Shown: piece after piece, positions 39,672 to 50,700 of the stretch | Numbering within the stretch: the first letter of the stretch is position 1 | Layout: every line of letters starts with the position of its first letter | DNA from: Litomosoides sigmodontis | Lineage: Eukaryota; Nematoda; Chromadorea; Rhabditida; Onchocercidae | Direction: 5' to 3' | Assembly (NCBI GenBank): GCA_963070105.1 | Contig: OY718807.1 | Location: 3,941,001-4,005,000, forward strand | DNA length: 64,000 nt | Position numbers and translations under genes: made by a program | The notes under the pieces: model-generated | What the model saw: the letters and a program-made list of their open reading frames with translations, nothing else | What the model was told of the DNA's origin: nothing | Databases searched by the model: none

Positions 39672-41968
39672 TTACTGCTGAAGTATATTAGCAGATGTGA
39701 GAAATTTTTGTTGTCGCCGTGCAATCTCACGATTGATTTCACGCCGAAAACGTTCATACTTTATTGCGATATCGATACCTTCCTGCTTATATAGCTTCAT
39801 CAACTGACTATCATACTGCTCCAGTTGAGGTAGGCGAAATAATGGCCACTGTAATCCTTTTCAAGATTACTTTTATTATTTAGGTTCACAGGCTAATATA
39901 TTGTGCTAGACAGTAATGGATACCCCTACTTGCACGGATCAACAAATTTCAAGACTGTGTTTAAAATTGTTTTTGTCCCCAACATTACAGTATAAAAGCA
40001 TTAAGTGAACTAACCTCCAACAAATGATCTAATTCATATGGAGCACGAGAGTACAAACGTAACCAATCCGGGATATCTGTAATCAACGCAGATAAAGATT
40101 CTATAAGATAAAAATTCATACAATTAAAATACAATTGTTTGGACAAAAAATTTATCAAATACTACAAAATGCTTGTTCTTTAGACAATAGATTTCACCAG
40201 CGAAATCTATATACATATGCATGAACTGAACAGCGAATTTAAAAACAATGCTTCATTTATAAAACTGTCTCATCATTTTGCTAAACTACATTAAACAGGA
40301 TCTATTAATAATTAACATACCTTCACCAATAATATTTAACTTTTCAATCGTACTTTCGGCACGCTGCGTTAAATGTGCTGTAGAACTACTCTGCGCACAA
40401 TTTACAGACGTCGCTAATCCAGGATGCTCCAATTGTGTTCGACCATCTAGCTTACTAAAAAGTTTCACTTTACTTGTTCTCCTATTCCTATATTACTAAC
40501 GCAGCGAAAAGCTAAATTCCTTACCTATCTCTATAAAAGATAAAGAATAAAATCACCAGAAATATTACTTGTGATACGTTACTCCGTTAATCGAATCAAA
40601 CTGTTTTGTCCACCCCAAAGGTAAATTTTCTTTAACGAGAGGATGAATCCAATGTGTCCGTCGATTATTGTGGTCCACGTAGTAACTGTAACGCATAAAT
40701 GAAAGAAATTACAGATGCATAAACACATCTCACGGAAACGGTTAAGAAAGTTTATGGATCCATATACCGACAATAAGATAAATAGAAAATAACGGTGTTT
40801 ATCTAGCGATTATCTAAATAAAATGTGTGCTCCAGCAGAGATAACAGGATTAGATATATTTGATGAGAAAATCTTTGTTTATAAGGAAATATTAAAAAGA
40901 GCTTATAAAACAAAGAAGTAAACAAATGCTATGCGCCAAAAGTGCAATATCAATTACCGCACTTCCCAGAACAAAAAAAAAATGCAAAAAAGACCGAATT
41001 CCTTCCGGTGTTACTTCGACAGCCCAATTCGGTGGCAGTGTAAGCTCTTCGTTCAGTACTCCACCGGCTAATTTCTCACCAGCAAATGATGTACTTATCG
41101 AACGACCTAGATCTTGCTATCACTTACTAAATATGACTGCAGAAATCAATCAATATTCACTGATTTGAGGAGAAACAAATTCATAGATCAAATTCATAAC
41201 TTAAATGTACTTCAGTGAAAGTAATTATTTAGAAAGCTCGAAACGTAAAAATTTCGTACGACTCAACAATACACGAGGTACCTGGCAAGCTCTGTAATGA
41301 AATGGACACCAAACGCTGCTCCCCATTTTCTGTATTTGTTGCTTTCGTACCATGCTGAAACTACAACTGATATTTGCAAGCTTTTTACCAATCCAAAAAC
41401 TGCCAAACATTCCTCATAAACTAGCAAAGGATGTCAAAATTATCACACCTGTACCACATTACCGATGCTAAGTGACGATGTAAGACCCTTTTTGGACAAG
41501 TACTGACTGGATGTTCGACTTTCGTTGAAACTTTGCGACGACAATTCTGGTTTTGTACGAACAGAACTTCGCTTTACTTGATAATTACTAACATCGCTTC
41601 CAACGTATTGTAAGCTTTGAGATGAGTGAGCCAGCTGTTGCAAACCAGCTTGGATACCTTGCATTATACCTACAGCATGCTTCTCTTAGATAATTTCTCG
41701 GGTAACTGAAGATCTAAACAAATCTAAGAGATACAAAAAAACAGTGGAAAGTTAAGAAATCATTACTTTAAACAAAATAAAATGAACACTAACTTGTATC
41801 AAAATAATTTGACATATTTCGTTAGCAGAAAAATGATAAAAGGGGCAAAAAATGGACAAACTGACCGTCACAAGTGGGCAGAGACGGAGGAGCCTCTCTC
41901 CTTAAGTATCTCCCCGGTGTACCTTCCAGGAACGTTGGTGTCTGATGTCGACGTCGTCGATTTAACAT
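39672..41968 (-). CDS. sav-1: Salvador (SAV1), Hippo pathway WW/SARAH scaffold
   Basis: Scaffold that binds the Hippo/MST kinase and promotes Warts/LATS activation. About 335 residues in nine exons. The start MLNRRRRHQ (41968) and the following GRYLRREAPP align with the animal SAV1 N-terminus, which begins MLSRKK. An AG acceptor (CTCTTGCAG) ends 21 bases upstream, consistent with trans-splicing. A Ser-rich middle follows. WW1 is LPPNWAVEVTPEGIR joined to YYVDHNNRRTHWIHP. WW2 is LPLGWTKQFDSINGVTYHN joined to KLDGRTQLEHP and lacks the second Trp, which is usual for Salvador WW2. The C-terminus has the conserved IPDWLRLYSRAPYELDHLLE. It is followed by the SARAH helix (LEQYDSQLMKLYKQEGIDIA, then IKYERFRREINREIARR) that pairs with the kinase SARAH domain. 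The stop is TAA at 39672. An upstream exon could in principle extend the N-terminus (see findings). Confidence 0.94.
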
Positions 41969-42014
41969 ATCTCTCACAAGAAACCGCAACTGCAAGAGAT
42001 GCACGGAACTCTAA

Positions 42015-42212
42015 TTATTGCACAAAAATCAGCAACAAAACCTCCAAAAACAATTGAATCCGATTTATGCGCTCGTATATTGTGCGGCCTTCTTCTGAAA
42101 CGCTGAATCCTTCAAAAATACGAGAGAGATCGTTCTGTAAAATGGCTCGATCGCGAGCGTAGGAATTCCGCACATTTGATTTATAGTTAATAATATTTTG
42201 TTCTAATTTCAT
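42015..42212 (-). CDS. Small ORF directly upstream of SAV1
   Basis: A 65-codon open frame starting at an ATG (42212) and ending TAA 25 bases before the AG acceptor of SAV1. The translation starts MKLEQNIINYKSNVRNSYAR and continues charged and helix-like, ending in a hydrophobic tail. It has ordinary amino-acid composition, unlike the chance frames nearby. The family is not recognised. No AG acceptor lies between an upstream in-frame stop and this ATG, so the ATG must be the real start if the frame is translated. It may be a separate cistron in an operon with SAV1, or an alternative first exon joined in phase to it. Confidence 0.4.
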   Translation of the reverse strand: MKLEQNIINYKSNVRNSYARDRAILQNDLSRIFEGFSVSEEGRTIYERINRIQLFLEVLLLIFVQ

Positions 42213-43942
42213 CGGATGATGAGAAAGGGACAATTGTTGGAGTGAATTATCGGATTTCGGTTATTTACTGAATTTATCGAAGGAATGAAGTATAACTGTT
42301 ACGAATAAAATTTCTTTTACTCTAATTTAAATTCCTACGCGTTATTTGGTGTTAGTGCTCTTTTATTATGAATGAAAATTGCAATCCGCTAAGCAGAGTG
42401 TTAATTCTACATGCACCTTCCATGATGACTTGATTACCTACACTACTATTGTCAAATTTCTGAATTTTATAATTTCCATCTTTAAACGATCGACGATATC
42501 CACCGTGGACATTCACTCGCACATATCTCCTCAATTCCAACGCATTTGCCAATCTGCCACACGCCATCATTCCTTCTCTTCATGAACATCTCAATTCCAT
42601 TAATAATATAAATTTGGATTGACCATATTATCATAATGGTCAATACAAATTTACATTATTGCTTTTTTGTTGAATGATATTTATCGTCAAAAAGATCGCA
42701 TACATCCAATTTAACTATCATTTCTTTCATTACTCAATTACTTAACTCTATTCTATCTTTTTCAAAATTTAATTTTCAAGCAAATTTGAATGCAAAAATG
42801 CAACAAATGAAAGGAGTGAGTGATAAGTAGTCCAGAATTGAATTCTATAATCGGTTTGTTTGCAGCTTTTGTTTGACCTCAAACGAGCTAATTTTTAAAG
42901 CGATCTGAGAGGGTTGGGAGAGAATGGATAAGGGGAGAAGTACCGACGTATTCATCATGATAAAATCGACAAAAATTCATCGAATGTTCTTCGCTGGCTG
43001 AATATTTGATAAAAGTTGAGCGGAAGAATTCAAAGAATGCGCAGTTTGATGAGATAGAAAGAAATGATTTGGTGTGGAGGATGGAGAAGCAATTTGCTTT
43101 CGAGGAATCATGAAGAACTGGATGAGTTTATTGATGTCATTGCTGTTGGATTGGACTTGATGAAATGATTTTTCATCTTCGCATTTTCATTTCCAAAAAC
43201 TATCAGCCAAACTGTTTGTATCATTTAAATTTATTCACTCTGTAGAACTTCAACAATCTTTGCTTTCGAGTTGTCGAACAATTTACTCTCACTGAGCCGC
43301 TCAAACAATTTTCAAACTTTTTTATTTCCTCAACTTATCAATCACTCTGAACAGTCACGCACTGCTTGAAACAATATTTAGTAGACAAGAAAATTTTAGC
43401 AATAATTCATGCGATCAAATTTTTTTCATGTAAAATTTAATTTTCCAGCACAAAAATAATTATCATGTCGAATGTTCATTTCATTATTTGTAAAATTGAG
43501 AAAAAATATTGTTACAAGATTGTTTAAATACAGGGTATATGGCTATTTTAATATAGCAGCTTCTTTTATCTCTCTTTCCCTCTCTCTCTCTTTCTCCCTG
43601 CTATTTCTTCTTCTTCGTAGCGTGAGCATCTTCAAAACAAAGAAATTCAATTTAATAGTTTATCGCCGCGAAAAGCCTGAATGAGATTTAAGTAATTCCC
43701 ATGAGAAGCAAAGTTGTGATGATCAATACGAAGGGCCGAAATCATTGCTTCAAAGTTAACTCTGAGTTGATGCTATTATATCATAGTGCTAATCTGTAAT
43801 TCGCAATAATTTGATAGCTCTCTTTCTCACATTTGAAAATGTGTTAATCATTTTCAAAGCTATGATAATCTGTTAACAGCTTGAAATAACTCCCTCTCTC
43901 TTTCTCTCTCTCTTTCAATTTCATTCCTAAATTCATCATGAA
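42213..43942. other. Upstream region between SAV1 and the small acylated-protein gene
   Basis: Divergent intergenic DNA containing the miRNA-like hairpin at 42601-42661. A minus-strand open frame at 42352-42570 starts with tandem ATG codons; its relation to SAV1 is unclear. TC-rich tracts lie at about 43569-43610 and 43891-43916. Nothing else supported. Confidence 0.5.
42601..42661. repeat. 25-bp imperfect inverted repeat (hairpin)
   Basis: The left arm 42602-42626 (containing AAATTTGGATTGACCAT) and right arm 42636-42660 pair over 25 bases with two mismatches and a 9-base loop. The size fits a pre-miRNA stem or a small MITE-type remnant. Confidence 0.8.
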
Positions 43943-45489
43943 ATGGGCCTGTGCTGCTCAAGGAAATATCAACAACAAATAGTGCAATTCGATAGCTTAC
44001 AACATCAATTACATTATCACAACGAGCAACAACGCCCAATTGACGAGAATTTCTGTTCAAATTCACCGTATGTTTTTATAAATCTAACCAAATGTGGCAG
44101 ATTATTTTAAATTAAATTAAAATATTTTATTTTAGAAAGAAAATTAGATATTCGTTGTTGTATTGCTGTCGCTATTGACTTTTTTTTTTTATCTCTTCCC
44201 ACCTTCCAGCAATCTTACGATTTCATTTATCATTTGATTGCTGATGTGAGTTCATTTAGCATCTTTACTCCACCGGAGTAACTGAGGGCATGACGTGTTG
44301 TTGATGACACCCTCAAGTTGTTGTTTTTCCACTTCAATCATTAGGTGTTATAAAAAAGAGGTAGGTGCGGCATATTTGATTTAATTTCGGAAAGGTTAAA
44401 AATGTAGACAAGCAAAAAGTTGTCACTTTTAAATGAAACTAATCAATTAACAATCATTCAGAGCAAACCAACAAGTCAAGTCTGATAATAAATAAAAAAT
44501 ATAGAAATTAAAAATTGGACAAATTTTCAACTTGAAAATTTTTTTTTAGTAATTGAAAATTAAAGGATTTAACAATTCTCAGTGCTTAAAGTAGTGGGAC
44601 ATCCGAAATTTCAACTTGTTTTATTAAAATTCAAACGAATAAATGAAGTTTAACAGAACATTTCTCAAAAAATCTTCCGAATTCTTTTCATCTAAATATT
44701 TCATTGAAATTCTTCGGATCGTTTACAATTTACTTTCAACAATGATATTTGATCATTTCAATAGCTCTTTGTATGCAAAATATTTAAATTATTTGTGAGT
44801 TTGGAAAAGTCTAAAATTTATTGAACAACGGAATTATACCAATAGGTAACTGATATGATTAATTCGTGTAATTTCAAATATTTCATTTATTTTCAAACTA
44901 AAGCAGAATAAATGAGCCCACAAAGTGTTCACTTTGTTACTTTACTCACTTTAGACTAACGGCTGAATTTTATTGAAAAGAGGCGGGCACTCTAATTGTT
45001 CTCTCTTCCATTTCACATTTCAAAAGAAAGGAAGGGACATTACACGACGATTGTAGCGGTGCATTGAGAGAAGCAAAGTGAATTAAATTCAAGGAAATTT
45101 CCATAATTTGTGCGAAATAGAATTTTACAAGTGCCATACGCTACGAGGAGTTGCCGTTGCACGGAAAATTACAATGAAAGAGATGTGTGAACTAGCAAGT
45201 ACAGATATTTCAAAAGCCTAAAATTAATCTGTATAATAAATAAAGTGTGATGAAATGTATTTCTGAATGAATTCTTTTTAGGTACGATGTTCGAGTGGGT
45301 GTAGCAATGGTGATGGAGCAAGCACGAGCTTTGGTTGAAGTTCCACTAGGAATGGATGTGCTAGCTTTGGAGGATCAAATTCGAAAAGCCAAAGCAGAGG
45401 GTCGTACTGTTACAATTACAAATGGCCGTGTGTATTTCGATTATCGGCTGATCGGAAGCATTCCATCTGACGAAAATTTTGACGCGTAA
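43943..45489 (+). CDS. Small protein with N-terminal acylation motif
   Basis: Two exons, 43943-44067 and 45282-45489, joined across a 1,214-base GTATGT..TTTTTAG intron. The phase closes exactly and gives a 110-residue protein. It begins MGLCCSRK: Gly2 is in an N-myristoylation context and the adjacent Cys pair is a typical palmitoylation site next to basic residues, a pattern of plasma-membrane-anchored proteins. A Gln/His-rich segment follows. The C-terminal half looks like a compact alpha/beta unit, with VAMVMEQARALVEVPLGM, a helix LEDQIRKAKAEGRTVT and strand-like VTITNGRVYFDYRLIG. AATAAA lies 43 bases after the stop, supporting a real 3' end. No membrane helix is present. I do not recognise the family. 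The ATG context is strong (purine at -3, G at +4), but an overlapping upstream ATG lies at 43938. Confidence 0.7.
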
Positions 45490-47779
45490 CTCTGCACATA
45501 TTGTAAATTCGTTTTGGTCGGTTTATTTTTTAATAAAAAACTCAGTATTTACAGTTAACTAAAAATTCAAAGCTTAAGACATTCATTAATTCAGACCAAA
45601 AGTTCGCGTCTAAAACAATAGCTAAAATATATTCCCCTTACAAAATATCGAAATTTATGAAATTTCAAAATTTAGTGACAAACGTGCTAAATAATAAATG
45701 TAATAAATGATTTTTGTTAGTAAATAAATGAACTAGTAATGCCTATATTACAGCTAATAATGGGTTCGTTACATTAGTTTAGTGTATTAAATTTGTTTAC
45801 GATTATTTTCATCTTTATAAATTATTCGGAAAAAATAACAAATTTCCAACTTTTACGACGGCAATCTTTAAACTTGCAATGAAAGATTAAAAAGGATGTC
45901 ATCGACACAAATAGTTTTGCATTTAACAAATAATTTATATTTTCACACGCCTGATTACTTGTGATTGCTGCAAAATCAATTATTAATTTACACATATTTA
46001 ATAATTTAAACTTTTTGCTAAAAATATGAAAAGAGAGAAATAAAAGGAATGGAATATTTTTGCCTTGGAATTTTCTAACTAAATTTTGCTAGGGGACGAA
46101 TCATTCGTTACATGCCGTATGTTGTTTATCACACATTGCTCACTCGATGTATCTTTGCGCGTGCATACACGTGTGAATTACTTAAGTTGTTGTTTGCTCT
46201 TTGAAATGAAATCAATTTAAATGGATTGTCATAGCAACGGAAGCGAAGTTGAATGAAATAAGAGGATGAGAAGCTGTGCAATGAGTTTGGCGAGAGCACT
46301 TTATTAATCAACACAAATTTTTCAAACAGCCCGACAGTTAACTTCCTACCTTTCCAATGCATAAGCGTTAGCTAATTAATTGCAAAGCGGTACTTCAAAC
46401 GATTGTTTTGTAATATGCCACATTATCTGTTTACTATCAGTTATCACTGTTTTAATGTTTACTTCCATTTAAAGTGATTGGCAAAATGAATCGAAAGAAT
46501 TAACTGTATAAATTTATAGAGGTGAAGGGAGGGGAGAGAGAGAGGAGAGGGAGGAGGAAAAGAAAGAAAAAAAGCAACCTGTTTCGTTTGTATTCCTTTC
46601 ATTTTTAATTTTGAAATTTTCGAAAATTTCTTTTTTGCAACCTAAACCTTTGTTGTGCCTTAACCTCCTCTCTATTATCTTCGATGATCGATTGCTCATT
46701 TTTTTTCTTTGATTGATTTGATTGATCGATATCTGTGAAGCAATATGCTGACATACTAAGTGTGATACTGTAAATTGCATTTCGTCCTATCTTCAACAGT
46801 GGAGTATTTTTCGTTTTTACAATGAGATATTTCCTATCAATCAATCAATGTGCCTGATATGTACTGGTGCATAACATGTCTAAAAAGTTGTAGAAAGTGG
46901 AAAAGTGTCTTGAAAATATTTCATAAGTTATCTGTTGTATTTTGAACATCACTGCTGCACCAACCGTGGCGATGAATTGAAATTTTTAAAAGAGAAACAT
47001 TAAAGTAATTTTTTCTCTTTAAAGATATGAAATCATTAATAGGCCACAGGAAGTGGATGGTGTAATACTGCTTTTGTTGTGTAAAAGAATAAATGATTCA
47101 GTGGAGTGGGACAAAAAAGTGGAGGAAGAAATCTAAAGATATTTTAAGTGAAATGTTGAAATTTTACAAAATTGCATTTACTGGAAATTATAAGAGTGAT
47201 GAATGACGAATAAGGCTTTACTGATTTATTTATTGTGTTACACAAATATCCAATATCCGAAAACGATGAGATAGTTATCCTAAGTTGTCACCTTGGAAAT
47301 TTAAAAATACGATAGTTATCCTAAAATGAAATGCATTAACAAAGTAAATGAAAACCATATGTGGCAGCGAAACTTTATCTGTTTTTATTATGAACGCCTC
47401 ACCATTTTGCAGTGGTAATCGTTAACGTAAAATTTAAAAGATAGCAAATGACGTCATTAAGGTTAAATGTCAGACGCAACACAGAAAAAAGAAATGACTA
47501 CATTTCTTTTTTGTGGTAACCTTTCAATTACGTAATGAGAAAGTAGCTTCCTACATTTCTACATCGTTAAATTCATTAATGGATGTCTGTAGTACAGAAG
47601 TTGGCTGTTGAATACGTGCATTACGTAAGCGGATTTTCAGGATTTCTAATTAATCAATAACTTGATACTGTTTCTGAAACAAGTAAGATTGACAACTTGA
47701 AGTAATTTCAGTACTCGTTAGGCAAAATAATTATTTCTGTTCTAACAGCACTTGGAATTTAGGAGTGCGAGAGGAACTG
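45490..47779. other. Spacer between acylated-protein and AK5-like genes
   Basis: AT-rich with a GATT-type simple-sequence patch at about 46705-46730 and GA-rich tracts near 46520-46560. No further exons were supported. An upstream noncoding exon of the adenylate-kinase gene could lie here unseen. Confidence 0.5.
45532..45537 (+). terminator. Poly-A signal AATAAA of acylated-protein gene
   Basis: AATAAA 43 bases after the stop at 45487-45489. Confidence 0.6.
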
Positions 47780-50700
47780 ATGGCTGCAGAAGTGAAAGGC
47801 TATCTTCAGGAACACGCTATACCGCAACTCTTTGAGGTTCTTTTTTTCATTTTTAATTTTTTATTGCTTGTATTTTTCCAACAGTACTACTGCAAAATTG
47901 CTAAATAGAATGGACGGAAACTTGTGCGACATACTACCTCAGTGCATACCACCGTAATAAATTTCAAGTAGCTGTGAAGTGTCCGTTCGGAGTAGCACTT
48001 TCGCTTGTTGTAGGAGTTTAAGAGAGATTGAAAGTAACACAAAGTGAGTTGTTAAATGAACGATTAGTTACTAAGAAGTTAAGCAGATGGAGAAGTGGAA
48101 TGGAATGAATTCCAATAATTTTCGACATTTTATATCGTTGTGACACATTTTTGCTGGCACATTCAATCTCTTAGTACTTGGAAATTGAAGAAGAATGAAA
48201 AGGCCAAATTAGTTTCTCTGCACTCATCCAACTTTCATTTTTTGGCATTTGAACAATGAGTACCACTAGAAAATGAAAGTACGTAAAAGGTCACGGATAT
48301 CAGAAGTGACTAGCACGTACAATCAGCGCTGTTAACGAAGTGATAATGCACACGTTGCAGAAATTATCGGCGTAATATTTTTCAGTAGCTCCTATGCTTC
48401 TTCCTCCAGTAAATAATATTTCCTCCCTTTTATTCTAGCATTTTAGTTGTTTTGCTGACTTCATGTTCCATCGAAAAGCTTTCAATAATTTCAAAAAAAA
48501 GGAAAAAAGCCCTCGATGATTGTTTCCTTTTTTTAGCATTGCTTTAGGAGCTATTAGCATAAGTATCACTCATTTCACTAGGCTTATACAGCAACTTTAG
48601 TTGAAATGATTGATTTAGCCAGGAAACTTTACCAATCCACTGCTCTTCTAGTATGCATAAAATTATTCCTCATAAATCCTCTTCCTGCCTCTTCGAATCC
48701 CTCATTTCTAATTAATTTTGCTTCTGCCGAAAATTTTTAGAAGATAATTTGTTGAGATAATTAGTCATCGTAGCTCAGTCCTCAGTTGGAATGGACTCTA
48801 AGGGGATGAAAAAGAGTTTGTTGAAATTTCAATTATAGTTTTAGTTAAAATATGTTTATGATTATGCATGGTATTACTTCCATACACTTTTAATCTTAAT
48901 CTTTTCGCAGTCACAACTTCAAAGTGATCAAAAATTACTGATTAATAATTTCAATGGTTAACATTTCCTTTTGTTTAAATTCCTTCAATTTCAATGCATA
49001 TATTTTTTAAAATAATTTCCTTTAAAATAGGAATTTTTTATATAGGAAATAGGAATAGGAAAAAATTTTAAATAGGAATTCTTTTACTAGAAAATTGCAG
49101 ATTTATTTCCTAGCAAAAGTATAGCAGTGGAATTGCAGAGTCTGATAACCGGATTGATTTGCAACAAACCAGAAGATCCGATTAAATTCTTGGAAAACTC
49201 TCTCACTACGATACGCAAGAATCCAACGTTTGAATACAAATGGGACTCATTTGTTGACGAGGAAGTGCTCCGTGAATTCAATGAACCACCACCAGTTAAG
49301 CCCGGTCAGTTTAATTATCAAACAAAAAATATCAAACTCCTACCCTTTCATATAATCCTTTAAGAAAGGCCTTTATGATAATGGTTTAATCGATGAAGCT
49401 AAATTGGACTTAGACTTAATGCTTTAGAATTCAAACTCATTACAAATTACAGTATCCAAAAGAAAACAATGTAAGTAAAAGTTTGAAAAATGCACGCTTA
49501 CTTTTAAGTCGCTTATAAGAAAAAAAGAAATGTGATAAATGAGTTTCAAGAGAGAGAGAGCCGCAAGTACAAATCACCACCTCATGCATTTTTCAATTAA
49601 AATATGTACTGAAAAATTTGCAAACTATCGTTGGAAATGCACGTGAATTTTCGTGAAAACTAATTAAAAAATGATGCACTTTCAGGTATCACTACGCTGT
49701 TGTGAGTTAGAAATTAAAATTTAAGATGAATTAAGAATTCAAATATTTTTTTAGAAGTATTCTTAAGGTTCAAATGATTTAGCAGCTGAAAAGCCTGAAA
49801 AACGAAAGAAAGACGGAGAATCAAAGAGCCGTACGCCAGCTGCTAGGCAACCTAAAAGGTTCGTTTTTCTAAGCAATTTGAAAGTTATTAAAAGCAGAAA
49901 GAATAGCTTGGTGCAATGATAAGTCATTGAACTGAACTGTCGAAGTAATTTCCCCATTTTTGCTATAGGTAATTTTGCAATCACATTGTTCGCCAATGAA
50001 GGAATTAAAATCAAAAATGTAAAATGAATTTAAAAATGCTAATATCAATGTTTTTGCCTTGATGCATCATTTCTTCCCTTTTTGATTTATTTTCAACATC
50101 ATTTCTTCAGAACATTTCCGCATATTCTCATCACAATCATCACATCATTACTACCTATCCTTATCATTCAATCATAAATTTTTACAACTTCTCTTTTTTC
50201 CTCCTTTAAAATTACAAATTAAATTCAAACATTTACATTTTCTGCTTGACGTTTTTCACAATTTCAATTCAAAATAAATGTCGCAATTTCTAGCAACTTC
50301 GACAACAACTTTACTCCATTCGCCCTTTTTTATTCCAAACGTTCCTTTTTTTTTTTTTGTTAATTTCACTGAACTTCCTCAAAGCATTCTAGCACACTAA
50401 GTGCAATCATTGCAAGTTCATTGCTACTTCAGAGTTAACCCTAACAAATCAACTGCTTCCTCTGCGATTACCGCTAGCAACAAACTGCCACCTCGACCGC
50501 TGTCCGTTATGCGAGCTACTGAAGCGACAACAGTACCGGACGTACCGATTATTTTATTTATGGGTAACTGCGGCTTTTCTTTTCCAAATAATATTTTAAC
50601 AATTTGAACTAATTCTACATTGATTTAGTAGGACTTTTATTAAATCTGTAAGAAATAATTTTTTATATAAAATTAAGCGAAATATTGCACGAGCGATTCT

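Noticed and set aside
42210..42240. Upstream non-ATG extension of the small ORF before SAV1
   Set aside because: The codon at the 5' end is TTG; the first ATG is at 42212.
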